Shown here piece by piece: positions 1 to 7,959 of a stretch of 64,000 nt of DNA; position 1 is the first letter of the stretch; every line of letters begins with the position of its first letter. Source of the stretch: Streptomyces noursei. Lineage in GTDB: Bacteria > Actinomycetota > Actinomycetes > Streptomycetales > Streptomycetaceae. The translations under genes were made by a program, and so were the position numbers. The DNA is taken from contig NZ_CP070326.1 in the NCBI RefSeq assembly GCF_016917755.1, positions 7,564,001-7,628,000 on the forward strand, given 5' to 3'. The notes beneath the pieces were generated by a model. The model was not told the DNA's origin, made no database searches, and saw only the letters and a program-made list of their open reading frames with translations.

Positions 1-221
1 GCGGCACCGAAGGCGATGAGGTCGGTGCGCTTGTGGGCGTCCTCGCGCAGCCGTACCACGTACTGTTCCGGGGAGCCTTCGGCCGCCAGGAACGAGACGC
101 CGGTGTCACCGGCGGTCTCCGTCAGCCCCCATAACTCGGTGTAGAACCGGCGCTGCTCGGCGAAGTTCGGCATGGCGACATCGATGTGCCTCAGGTGGGT
201 GATCAGACTGCGGTTCCTCAT
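1..221 (-). CDS. VOC (glyoxalase/bleomycin-resistance fold) protein, 3' end outside window
   Basis: The gene begins at an ATG at 221-219, preceded by AAGGAG about 8 bases upstream, and runs off the left edge, so only the first 73 residues are seen. The start MRNRSLITHLRHIDVAMPNF followed by a FYTELWGL block is typical of the vicinal-oxygen-chelate superfamily: a first beta strand carrying a metal-ligand His, then a helix. Members include glyoxalases, extradiol dioxygenases and resistance proteins; the reaction cannot be told from this half domain. The codon for Leu in FYTELWG is TTA (plus-strand 132-134), rare in this GC-rich sequence, so translation may depend on the bldA tRNA. Confidence 0.75.
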   Translation of the reverse strand, partial: MRNRSLITHLRHIDVAMPNFAEQRRFYTELWGLTETAGDTGVSFLAAEGSPEQYVVRLREDAHKRTDLIAFGA

Positions 222-384
222 GGTGCACTCCTTGAGTCGCGCGGGTCGGTTCGGTCGTTCGGTCAGCCAGTCCAGGACAGTGGGCAGCACGGGCCCCTCG
301 CCCACGTGGCCGCCGGGGAACATACGGGCCGTCTGCCGGCTTGGGGTCCCCGCAATCGAGCAGGATCAGGTCCGGCTTGGGATT

Positions 385-454
385 GGGGTTGGGGTTGGGG
401 TTGGGGTTGGGGTTGGGGTCGGGGTCGGGGTCGGGGTCGGGGTTGGGGTCGGGG
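385..454. repeat. G-rich hexamer tandem repeat (GGGGTT/GGGGTC)n
   Basis: Eleven consecutive hexamers plus a final GGGG lie on the plus strand: five GGGGTT, four GGGGTC, one GGGGTT and one GGGGTC. Each unit has a four-G run, so the tract could fold into several stacked G-quadruplexes. It sits in the 312-base gap between the start of the VOC gene and the stop of the FAD monooxygenase, both minus strand, so the C-rich strand is the coding-sense strand. No gene is credible inside it; the ORFs crossing it encode only Gly-Leu/Gly-Ser or Pro-Gln repeats. Confidence 0.9.
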
Positions 455-533
455 ATGTTGCAACGGGTATCTGGGGCTCTCCTTGTCCGTCGCGCGAGCG
501 GCAGGCCCCCGGTACGCCCTGCGTGCCGGACGG

Positions 534-1661
534 TTACGCGGGCTCGGCCATGAGCCGGTGGCAGGAATCGACCAGCCGATACGCCTCATGGTGGCGCTGC
601 GCCTGCTCCAGGCCGGCGATCGCCACCGAGGTCTCCACGAGCGTTCGGCACCGCTGCGCGCGCCGGCCGACGAACGACTGGAGCCCCGCGCCGACGGACT
701 CGTGCCGCCCGAGTTCCCGGGCCAGCACGAGCCCGTCCTCGACGGCCAGGGCAGCACCACTGGCCATCTGCGGTGCGGGCGCATGCGCGGCGTCACCGAT
801 CACCACGCCGTTGCCCCGGTTCCAGGCGCCCTCCAGGAGCGCCGTCAGCACAGGACGGCGCACCACCGATTCCGACAGGGGTACCAGGGAGCGGATCTCC
901 TCCACCCGGCCCGGGAATGCCTCCAGCAGTTGCTGCAGACGCGGTGCGAGTTCGGCATCGGGCAGGACGCTCCGCTCCACTCCGTTCTCCGTCAGGAACA
1001 CGTACGCCTGCCTGGCCGAGAGGGGCACGAGGCCGGCCGTGTCGGCCTTCCCGGCGAACTGATGGATCCCGGTGGCCCACAGCGGGCGGGGCACCAGAGC
1101 CCGCCAGACCATCTGCCCGTGAAAGTCGAGCGACGTCTCAAGTCCCAGCAGGCCCCGCGCCGACGAACGGATCCCGTCCGCGCCCACCAGCAGCGCGACC
1201 TGCCGGACCGTCCCGTCCGACAACCGCACACGGACCAGCTCCCCCTCCTGATCCACCGCGGCAACGGTCACCCCGTGGCGCACCACCACACCGCACCGCT
1301 CGGCTTCCGTGTGCAGGATCCGATGCAGTGCGGGGCGCGCGATACCGACCGTCGCCGGCCGCCGCGCGCCGATCAGACGCGGCAACCGGACCTCGCCCGC
1401 GAACTCGCCGTTCACGTCCACGTGCGTGATCGTGCTCATGCCGTAGCCCTCGGCCAGACATGCATCGGCAAGACCCAGCTCGTCCAGGGCGCGCAGCGAA
1501 GGACCGGTCAGGCACAACCCTCCTCCAGAAGTCGTCTCCAGCGGTCCGACCTCGGCGATCTCCACCTGCCACCCATCGCGTGCCAATGCCGTGGCCGCTG
1601 TCAGACCAGCCACGCCCGCCCCCACGATCACGGCCGTCCGCGCGCCGCGATAGTTGTCCAT
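534..1661 (-). CDS. FAD-dependent monooxygenase (group A, salicylate-hydroxylase-like)
   Basis: The product is 375 aa if started at ATG 1661, where GGAGG precedes the start and the Rossmann motif follows at once; the open frame continues to 1967 but the extra 102 codons are low-complexity with no family similarity. Visible signatures of class A flavoprotein hydroxylases are the dinucleotide-binding GAGVAG at about residues 15-20, the LLVGADGIRSS block (DG motif) mid-protein, and GDAAHAPAP (GD motif, FAD ribityl contact) in the C-terminal third. Such enzymes use NAD(P)H and oxygen to hydroxylate an aromatic or polyketide substrate. The substrate here is unknown. Not obviously in an operon with its neighbours. 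Confidence 0.85.
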   Translation of the reverse strand: MDNYRGARTAVIVGAGVAGLTAATALARDGWQVEIAEVGPLETTSGGGLCLTGPSLRALDELGLADACLAEGYGMSTITHVDVNGEFAGEVRLPRLIGARRPATVGIARPALHRILHTEAERCGVVVRHGVTVAAVDQEGELVRVRLSDGTVRQVALLVGADGIRSSARGLLGLETSLDFHGQMVWRALVPRPLWATGIHQFAGKADTAGLVPLSARQAYVFLTENGVERSVLPDAELAPRLQQLLEAFPGRVEEIRSLVPLSESVVRRPVLTALLEGAWNRGNGVVIGDAAHAPAPQMASGAALAVEDGLVLARELGRHESVGAGLQSFVGRRAQRCRTLVETSVAIAGLEQAQRHHEAYRLVDSCHRLMAEPA

Positions 1662-1995
1662 GTACGCCTCCAGTGCGCCGATTTCTTCGAAACCGTAGGG
1701 CGCGTGGGCGCTCGGCCTTGTCCGAATCGGGCGGCGGCCATCCGCTGTCGGCAAGCGATCGTCCAAGAGGAACACCGGAGCCGGACCTGTACCACCTCGT
1801 CGGCGTGCAGCCCCAGCCGACAACGCGTCCACGGCGGCACTTCCGCTGCCAGCAGCGAGTTCGAAGGGTTCGCCGTCGCCTAACTCACCGTCGTCCGCCT
1901 CGGCGGCGCCGGCTTCGTGTGCCGTCGCGGTGGCCGACGCTTTTCGCACGCCCTCGGCCGCAACCAACTGCGGCCCTGGGACTGCTGACAGGCAG
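1662..1995. other. Intergenic region, no gene recognised
   Basis: These 334 bases between the start of the FAD monooxygenase and the stop of the TetR gene are open in the monooxygenase frame, but the reading is Ala/Gly/Arg-rich without family features. I see no RNA gene or convincing hairpin. Confidence 0.5.
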
Positions 1996-2565
1996 TCAGG
2001 CGACTTCCCAGGCCGCCTCGATCATCTGGAAGATCTCGTCCACGGCGGCCTGCGGATCGGCCGCCTCGCGGGCCAGCGAGAAGGCGTCGATCACGAACCT
2101 CGCGATCGTCCGGCAGGCCGTTGCGCTCTGCGACAGGTCGGGATCGGCGACGAGGGCCGTGGCCAGCGACTCCGCATGGCGCAGCCGCATCGACTCCTCG
2201 TACTCCCGCAGGGCACGTGACTCGTCGATCATGCGGTAGATCGGGGCGGTGCCCTCCGCCGTGCAGTGCCGGACCATGGCCTGGATCTCGTGGCGCAGTG
2301 CGGGGACGAGCGGTTCGTGGGGTGCCCGGTTGGTGACCGCCTGGGTGAGGCGTTGTTCGAAGTTGTCGTCCTGCTCGAAGACCAGGGCCTCTTTGGAGGC
2401 GAAGTGGGAGAAGAGCGTGGTGACGGCCACGTCGGCCTCGGCGGCCACATCGCGGATGCCCACCGCGTCGTATCCGCGTTCCAGGAAGAGCCGCAGGGCG
2501 GTGTCGGCGATCTTCTGGCGGGTCGCGGCCTTCTTGCGTTCACGGCGTCCGGTCGGCACGGTCAT
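1996..2565 (-). CDS. TetR/AcrR family transcriptional regulator
   Basis: A 189-aa regulator. The N-terminus (RRERKKAATRQKIADTALRL, then GYDAVGIRDVAAEADVAVTT and LFSHFASKEAL) is a classic TetR helix-turn-helix with the recognition helix ending in the F-x-H-F pattern. The remaining ~130 residues form the all-helical ligand/dimer domain. ATG 2565 gives the normal TetR start; the frame extends 15 codons further upstream without support. There is almost no Shine-Dalgarno before 2565, so the transcript may be leaderless. It is divergent from the MDR oxidoreductase 70 bp away, and a TetR-type palindrome lies between them, so it probably represses that gene and perhaps itself. Confidence 0.92.
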   Translation of the reverse strand: MTVPTGRRERKKAATRQKIADTALRLFLERGYDAVGIRDVAAEADVAVTTLFSHFASKEALVFEQDDNFEQRLTQAVTNRAPHEPLVPALRHEIQAMVRHCTAEGTAPIYRMIDESRALREYEESMRLRHAESLATALVADPDLSQSATACRTIARFVIDAFSLAREAADPQAAVDEIFQMIEAAWEVA

Positions 2566-2612
2566 GCCACTGACACTACCAAATCTAAAGAAATAACAGC
2601 TCCTAAACAATA

Positions 2613-2629
2613 ACCGTTAGTGTTACGGT
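2613..2629. promoter_or_regulatory. Candidate TetR operator palindrome
   Basis: ACCGT and ACGGT form an inverted repeat separated by seven bases, a 17-bp layout usual for TetR operators. It lies 7 bp upstream of the MDR start codon (2636) and about 50 bp upstream of the divergent TetR start. A second imperfect repeat, TGACACTA near 2570 against TAGTGTTA within this site, could be a further half-site pair. Confidence 0.6.
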
Positions 2630-2635
2630 CACCGC

Positions 2636-3529
2636 ATGAAGAGGGTGAGCTTCGCCGAGTTCGGCGGTCCGGACGTTCTGCAACTCATGGACGCCGCGGA
2701 GCCCCATGCGGGCCCCGGCCAGATACGCGTCGCTGTGCGGGCGGCGGGTGTGAACCCCGTCGACTGGAGGATCCGTGAAGGCCAGTTCCAAAAGGTCCGC
2801 CCGATCGCGTTGCCTGCCGGAGTCGGGCAGGACGCCGCCGGGATCGTGGACGAGGTCGGCGAGGGCGTCGACGGGGTCGAGGTCGGCGACCACGTCCTCG
2901 GGCGAGGCTCGGGCACCTATGCCGAGTTCGCCGTGCTGTCGGCCTGGGCCCGCATACCTGTGGGCCTGACGTTCGAAGAGGCGGCCGGGTACCCCTCCGT
3001 GGTGGAGACCGCGCTGCGCATCATCCGCCAAGTCGGCGTGCAGCCCGGGCAGACGCTGCTGGTCAGCGGCGCGTCCGGCGGAGTCGGCTCGGCGGTGCTG
3101 CAGATCGCCCGCGACCGAGGCATCACGGTGATCGGCGCCGCCGGCGCCGCGAACCAGGACTACCTGCGCAGCCTGGGCGCCCTCCCCACGACGTACGGCG
3201 AGGGGTGGGTCGAGCGGGTGCGCCAGCTCGGCCATGTCGACGCAGCCCTCGACCTGGCCGGCTCGGGCGTGATCCGCGAACTCCTCGAACTGACCGGGGA
3301 CCCGCAAAGAGTGATCTCCATCGCCGATCTCGGCGCACCTGAGCTCGGCGCCCGGTACTCCGGCGTGACCGGAAACGTGCCGGAAGCGCTCGCCGAGGCC
3401 ACCGACCTCATCTCGCGAGGACAGCTCCACATCCCGGTCGAGAAGACGTACCCGCTCAGCGAGGCCGCGGCGGCACACATCGACAGCCAGGCCGGTCACA
3501 CGCGCGGGCGCCGGGTCGTAGTCGTCTGA
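2636..3529 (+). CDS. Zinc-independent MDR oxidoreductase (quinone oxidoreductase type)
   Basis: A 297-aa medium-chain dehydrogenase/reductase. The N-terminal GroES-like domain (MKRVSFAEFGGPDVLQL, VRAAGVNPVDWRIREG, GQDAAGIVDEVGEGVDGVEVG) is followed by the Rossmann domain with SGASGGVGSAVLQIA (AxxGxxG-type NADPH motif) at about residues 143-157. The Cys/His/Glu zinc ligands of alcohol dehydrogenases are absent, as in quinone oxidoreductases. It likely reduces a quinone or enone with NADPH. The ATG lies only a few bases downstream of a palindrome and has no Shine-Dalgarno, suggesting a leaderless message. Divergent from the TetR gene, its probable regulator. Confidence 0.9.
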   Translation: MKRVSFAEFGGPDVLQLMDAAEPHAGPGQIRVAVRAAGVNPVDWRIREGQFQKVRPIALPAGVGQDAAGIVDEVGEGVDGVEVGDHVLGRGSGTYAEFAVLSAWARIPVGLTFEEAAGYPSVVETALRIIRQVGVQPGQTLLVSGASGGVGSAVLQIARDRGITVIGAAGAANQDYLRSLGALPTTYGEGWVERVRQLGHVDAALDLAGSGVIRELLELTGDPQRVISIADLGAPELGARYSGVTGNVPEALAEATDLISRGQLHIPVEKTYPLSEAAAAHIDSQAGHTRGRRVVVV

Positions 3530-3627
3530 GCGGTTTCCCGCCTGGTTGCACGGCCGGCCAGGCTGCCTTCCTTCCAGCGGATCCTGCCTGGGCCCGCCTG
3601 GCAGGTGTGCGACACCCAAGGAGCCCC

Positions 3628-4779
3628 ATGCACACTCCTGTCACCATCATCGGCGCCGGACTCGGCGGCCTCGTCCTGGCCCGCGTCCTGCACCTCCACC
3701 GCATCCCGGCCACGGTCTACGAGGCGGCCCCCTCCCCGACGGCGCGTTCGCAGGGCGGGATGCTCGACATCCACCACGACAGCGGCCAACTCGCCCTCAA
3801 GGCAACGGACCTGATGGACGAGTTCCGCAACCTCATCCTGGAGGGACGCCAAGCGATACGGCTCCTCGACCGAGACGGGACCGTCCTGTTCGACAAGGCC
3901 GACGACGGCACGGGCACCAGCCCCGAGGTACAGCGCGGCGAACTGCGACAGATCCTGCTGGACGCACTCCCCGCCGACACCGTCCAATGGGGCCACAAGG
4001 CCACCGGCGTCCGCGCCCTCGCCAAGGGCCGCCACGAGGTGACCTTCGCATGCGGCACCGCCGTCGTCACGAGCCTGCTGGTCGGCGCGGACGGCGCGTG
4101 GTCACGAGTGCGACCGCTGCTCTCCGACGCCACACCCGAATACGTCGGCCGGTCCTTCGTCGAGACCTACCTGCACCACGCCGACACCCGACACCCGGCC
4201 ACCGCGCAAGCGGTCGGCGACGGGACGCTCGTCGCGCTCGACCCGGACGGGAACGGGAAGTGGCTCGTGGCGCACCGGGAGAGGTGCGGGACCCTCCATG
4301 CCTACATCACACTGACCAAGCCGCAGGACTGGTTCGCCACCATCGATTTCACCGATGCCGCCGCGGCCGCCGCGCGCATCGCGCAGGAATACGACGGCTG
4401 GGCACCGGAACTCACCGCCCTGATCACCGCCGGCGGGACCGCGCCGGTCCTGCGCCTCCTCCATGCCCTGCCGGTCGGGCACCGCTGGGACCGGGTACCA
4501 GGGGTGACCCTGCTCGGCGACGCCGCCCACCTCTCAACCCCCAACGGCGAAGGCGCCAACCTGGCCATGCAGGACGGCGCCGAACTCGGCAAGGCCCTGG
4601 CCGCACACCCCGACGACATCGAAACCGCCCTCATCGCGTACGAGCGAGCGCTGTTCCCCCGCGGCGCCGCGGCCGCCGCCGCAGTCGCCAACGACCCCAC
4701 CCCCCAGGAAATGATCAACTTCTTCAGCGACCGAGAACAACCGAGAACAACCGGGAATCTGACAGTGCCGCAGAGGTGA
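3628..4779 (+). CDS. TetX-like FAD-dependent monooxygenase
   Basis: A 383-aa flavoprotein starting at ATG 3628, with AAGGAG 5 bp upstream. The order of motifs follows the TetX family: GAGLGG at 9-14, GGMLDIHHDSGQLALK at about 43-58 (TetX has GGxLDLHxxSGQxAMK), QRGELRQILLDAL at about 102-114, a LLVGADGAWSRVR block, GDAAHLSTPNGEGANLAMQD in the C-terminal half, and a final NDPTPQEMINFF resembling the TetX C-terminal helix. TetX hydroxylates and inactivates tetracyclines with NADPH and oxygen; related actinomycete enzymes act on other polycyclic substrates. Function as antibiotic inactivation is inferred by family only. An upstream in-frame ATG at 3607 lacks an RBS. Confidence 0.85.
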   Translation: MHTPVTIIGAGLGGLVLARVLHLHRIPATVYEAAPSPTARSQGGMLDIHHDSGQLALKATDLMDEFRNLILEGRQAIRLLDRDGTVLFDKADDGTGTSPEVQRGELRQILLDALPADTVQWGHKATGVRALAKGRHEVTFACGTAVVTSLLVGADGAWSRVRPLLSDATPEYVGRSFVETYLHHADTRHPATAQAVGDGTLVALDPDGNGKWLVAHRERCGTLHAYITLTKPQDWFATIDFTDAAAAAARIAQEYDGWAPELTALITAGGTAPVLRLLHALPVGHRWDRVPGVTLLGDAAHLSTPNGEGANLAMQDGAELGKALAAHPDDIETALIAYERALFPRGAAAAAAVANDPTPQEMINFFSDREQPRTTGNLTVPQR

Positions 4780-4802
4780 GCGACTGCAAGCTCTCCTGGT
4801 GA

Positions 4803-5453
4803 ACGACTTGCCATCTATACGGAGGTTGTCTGGTCCGCATCGCGGTGCGTGCCACCGGCGTCACCCCAGCTGACTGGTACCTGCGTTCAGGGATGCTGCG
4901 GGACATCGCCACGGTGGGCTTCCCCCATATACCCGGCATGGATGCCGCGGGAATCGTCGACGAGGTGGGAGCGGGGGTGACAGGCACCGCCGTGGGGGAT
5001 GCGGTCTTCGGCCTCGTCCCCTTCGTGGATCTGGCAGGCGCCGCGGCCCGCGAAGGCAACCACGACTTCCTCGACCAGCTCGGCGTCGTACCGGTCACCT
5101 ACGGGGCGGGGCTGGCCGATCGCCTTGTCCCATTGGCTCCGCACGGCGTCGATGTGGTTCTGGACGCGGCCGGTAAGGGCTCTCTTGCCGAACTGGTGGC
5201 CATCGCCGGCGACCCACACCGCGTGGCGACCATCGCAGACTTCGACGCCGACCGACACGGAGTGCGGTACTCCCGCTACGAAGCGGGAGAGGCGCCGGGC
5301 TGGGCAGGACTGCCACTGGCGGCCGACCTCGCCGACCACGGCCGTCTGGCCGTCCCACTGCACGCCGTGTTCCCGCTGAAGGAGGCCGCCACAGCTCACG
5401 ACGTCAGCGCCACCGGCCACGCGCGCGGCAAGATTGTCATCACCGTGCCCTGA
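4803..5453 (+). pseudogene. MDR oxidoreductase remnant (internally deleted)
   Basis: The reading LVRIAVRATGVTPADWYLRSG ... PGMDAAGIVDEVGAGVTGTAVGDAVFG is the middle of a quinone-oxidoreductase GroES domain. It then jumps directly to NHDFLDQLGVVPVTYG, which lies after the NADPH-binding Rossmann motif in intact relatives such as the neighbour at 2636. Roughly the first 35 residues and about 100 internal residues, including the AxxGxxG motif, are missing. No ATG exists in frame after the stop at 4800; the only start is GTG 4845 without an RBS. Cofactor binding should be lost. It looks like a decayed paralogue of the 2636 gene. Confidence 0.75.
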
Positions 5454-5557
5454 CAGCCGTGGGCCTGATCGCACTCGCCGCCCCTCGCCTACCGCCGGGC
5501 CCCCGGGTACCGCGATGCTCCCGTTCGACACGCCGGCAGGAGACCCTACAGCGGTGG

Positions 5558-6145
5558 TCAGGCGGCCCAGCCGACGGAGGAGACATAGGTGTAGGCGTCC
5601 CAGTCGGTGCCGAGGCCGCCTTGGATGATCTCGTCCCAGATCGCTTCGAGTTCACGGGCGTCGTGCGCGATCCACGCGTCGACGGCCCGGTCCCAGATCA
5701 GGCCGCGGACGTTGATCGAGCGGGTCTCGACGTCCCGGCGGTGACGGGGGTCGACCTGTGACTGGTCGGCGGGGTCGATCTCGATGCGGGTGCCGCGGCC
5801 ACGGTTGGTGAAGCGCCGTTTGAGGTCGGCGACGACGTTGCGGCGCCGCAGGTCCCAGTACGCCACGTCCAGGCGCGCGAGGTTCGCCTTGCTCGGCGTG
5901 CGTTCCTCGGCCAACCAGGCCATGAGGGTGCGGGGGCGGACGTGAATACCGGCGCGGTCCATCGCCTCGTAGCCGGCGTCGGAGGCGGTCAGGTAGCGCA
6001 GGCGGGCGGACAGGCCACGCTCGGAGGTGACCGGGGATTCGATGCCGGTGACCATCCGGTCGATGCCTTCGGCGGTGCAGACCCAGCCGGGCAGGGCCCG
6101 AGCGCCGTAGTGGCCGATCCTGCGCCACCGGGAATCGAGGGCCAT
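5558..6145 (-). CDS. Small HTH-like protein coupled to the Tap-like gene (Tpg-like candidate)
   Basis: A 195-aa protein whose ATG overlaps the stop of the upstream gene (TAATG at 6147-6143), so the two are translationally coupled. Residues ~42-95 (RGLSARLRYLTASD ... VRPRTLMAWLAEERTPSKAN) resemble the HTH of Streptomyces terminal proteins: a short helix, a sequence resembling an RTLxxWL recognition helix, and a following positively charged stretch (RRRNVVADLKRRFTNRGRG). The C-terminus is acidic and aromatic. In Streptomyces, tap is followed by tpg, whose product primes telomere patching; size, order and coupling fit that, but primary similarity to Tpg is weak to my eye. It may instead be an unrelated DNA-binding partner. 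Confidence 0.5.
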   Translation of the reverse strand: MALDSRWRRIGHYGARALPGWVCTAEGIDRMVTGIESPVTSERGLSARLRYLTASDAGYEAMDRAGIHVRPRTLMAWLAEERTPSKANLARLDVAYWDLRRRNVVADLKRRFTNRGRGTRIEIDPADQSQVDPRHRRDVETRSINVRGLIWDRAVDAWIAHDARELEAIWDEIIQGGLGTDWDAYTYVSSVGWAA

Positions 6146-7740
6146 TACCGGGCCACCTGGCCGACGGTGTATTCGCCGGAAGCTTTGGCGTCGCTGTGCT
6201 TGATCTTCATCTGAGCCAGACCACGGCCTTCGGCGAAGACCTGCCGCCAGTCACCGGTCACGTGGAGTTCGTCGGTACCCATCATGGCGACGACCTCCAG
6301 ACCGGCCTGGTGGGCCTTGTATGCCTTGCCCCACAGGTTGGCGTACGCCTGACTGTGGATGATGTGCATCCAGTCCGGCCGCTGGATCTCGCGGTTGTGG
6401 ATCGACTCCCCCATCGTCGAGATGAACTTCGAGTACATCGCCTTCACATACCCCTCGGTGATCGAGTCGTCCTGCGCCAGGGCCGTCTCGCGGGCTGCGG
6501 CCAGGACCTTGCGCAGGGCGTCGAGGAAGTTCTCCGTCGCACCCGACGTCCACGACTCGTGCACCGTCGGCGCGTCGATCAGGCCGTACTTCGGGCCCGA
6601 CAGGCGCAGCAGCAGACGCAAGGTGGCATCGGTGATCCACAGCGCGCCGGGTTCTTCGCGGTCGCCGAGGGGGTCGGGCAGGTGCGGGTGGTTCCACGGT
6701 GCGGGGGTGATCAGGTGGACGCCGGAGCGCTTCGCGTCAACGCCGTCACTGCCCAGGTGGTGTTCCAACTTTCCGATGGGCAGCCAGCACTTCAAGGCAG
6801 AAAGGTAGGCGGCGTTCGCATCGAGGGCGGTGACGCGGATGTCGCCGGGGGCCTTGAGGGAGTAGTGGGGGTGGTGGAAGTTGGGGCGGGCCTCCCAGAT
6901 CTGGTCCGGCTCCCGCTTCGAGGGCTTGTGCAGGATGTCCGGCAACGATGGATACGCCGTGTACTGGTAGCGGGCGGTCGCCCGGGTCTCCTCGAACAGC
7001 CGCATCACGTCCGGGATCGCGCGCTTGACCAATGCCTGCAGCGCGGCATCCGCATCGCCCTCGGCACGCTCCAGTTCCTCGTGCACAGCGCCGGTGATCA
7101 ATGTGTCGGTCTCCGCCTGGGCACGAGCGGAGGACTGGGCCCGACGCTGCGGCCTCGACGGCACGCGCGCAGGAACTGGGGAAGGATGTGCAGGTGCGGC
7201 CGGTGCCGGAGCTTGCGTGACTGGAGGGGCGATGGCAGCCGACGGCGCCGCCAGCGAAGGTTGGCACATCGCACCGGGGTGCAAAGAGCGGCCGTCGGTG
7301 GCCTTGAACGGCGTCACCACACCACAGCGGATACACGGTTCCGGCGCGCCCTGGACCACCAGTCCGTCCGGGCGGAAGGCCGTCGCCGGCAACTCTGCAG
7401 CAGAAGGCAGTACCTGTGGGGTGGTCGGTTCGTCGGAGGCGCACGGTGTACCACTCCCGGCGGCAGGGGAAGGGGCCGCGGGCACAGGGGCGGGGTGGAT
7501 TTCGGCGAGGCCCTTCAGCAGCTTCAGGTACCTCCCCCGCCCCGGCGGCTGCGGATCCGTCTCGCCCGACTCCCAGTTGGCAACCGTCTGCCGGCCCACC
7601 CCGACCGCGGCCGCCACCTGGGCCCGCGACAACCCCGCCGCCTCACGAAGGCGCAGCCGCTCGGCAGGAGACGGCATCCACGCCATCAGCCGCGCCTCTT
7701 CCAACAACGCCTCAACACCATCCAGCCGACCCTCGCTCAT
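6145..7740 (-). CDS. Tap-like telomere-associated protein with PolB-like palm motifs
   Basis: A 531-aa protein. Residues 28-62 are an XRE-type helix-turn-helix (LREAAGLSRAQVAAAVGVGR then QTVANWESG), like the N-terminus of Tap, the telomere-binding recruiter of Streptomyces terminal protein. A CxxC...HxxxxC zinc-ribbon-like motif follows (C136, C139, H154, C159), then a Pro/Ala linker. The C-terminal half has three motifs in the order of family-B DNA polymerases: LDANAAYLSALKCWLPIG (306-323, motif A-like), VKAMYSKFISTMG (432-444, motif B-like) and GTDELHVTG (488-496, like the DTDSIHLTG of protein-primed phage polymerases). The first motif-C Asp is Gly488; D490 and D307 remain. Activity is uncertain. 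Overlaps the downstream small gene. Confidence 0.7.
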   Translation of the reverse strand: MSEGRLDGVEALLEEARLMAWMPSPAERLRLREAAGLSRAQVAAAVGVGRQTVANWESGETDPQPPGRGRYLKLLKGLAEIHPAPVPAAPSPAAGSGTPCASDEPTTPQVLPSAAELPATAFRPDGLVVQGAPEPCIRCGVVTPFKATDGRSLHPGAMCQPSLAAPSAAIAPPVTQAPAPAAPAHPSPVPARVPSRPQRRAQSSARAQAETDTLITGAVHEELERAEGDADAALQALVKRAIPDVMRLFEETRATARYQYTAYPSLPDILHKPSKREPDQIWEARPNFHHPHYSLKAPGDIRVTALDANAAYLSALKCWLPIGKLEHHLGSDGVDAKRSGVHLITPAPWNHPHLPDPLGDREEPGALWITDATLRLLLRLSGPKYGLIDAPTVHESWTSGATENFLDALRKVLAAARETALAQDDSITEGYVKAMYSKFISTMGESIHNREIQRPDWMHIIHSQAYANLWGKAYKAHQAGLEVVAMMGTDELHVTGDWRQVFAEGRGLAQMKIKHSDAKASGEYTVGQVAR

Positions 7741-7959
7741 ACCCCCAAACTACACGATGCTAGGCAGTTTCTGGCGCAGGAATAGGCGGTGAATAGCCAC
7801 CTGTTTGACAGCTGGAGGGATCCCGGTCCGTACCCGGCAAAGAGTGCAGTCGACGGCCTTCAGGTATGGCCGTCGTCCCGGACGTGGTCGAGCCGGTCCG
7901 CACCAGGCGCTCGGCCGGCACGGGCCGGTGGCCCGGACACATGCCCGTAGGGTTGCGTC

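Noticed and set aside
385..454. G-rich hexamer tract considered as a chromosome telomere or CRISPR-like array
   Set aside because: Streptomyces telomeres are palindromic hairpin-forming sequences, not simple hexamer repeats, and coding DNA continues on both sides. There are no spacers.
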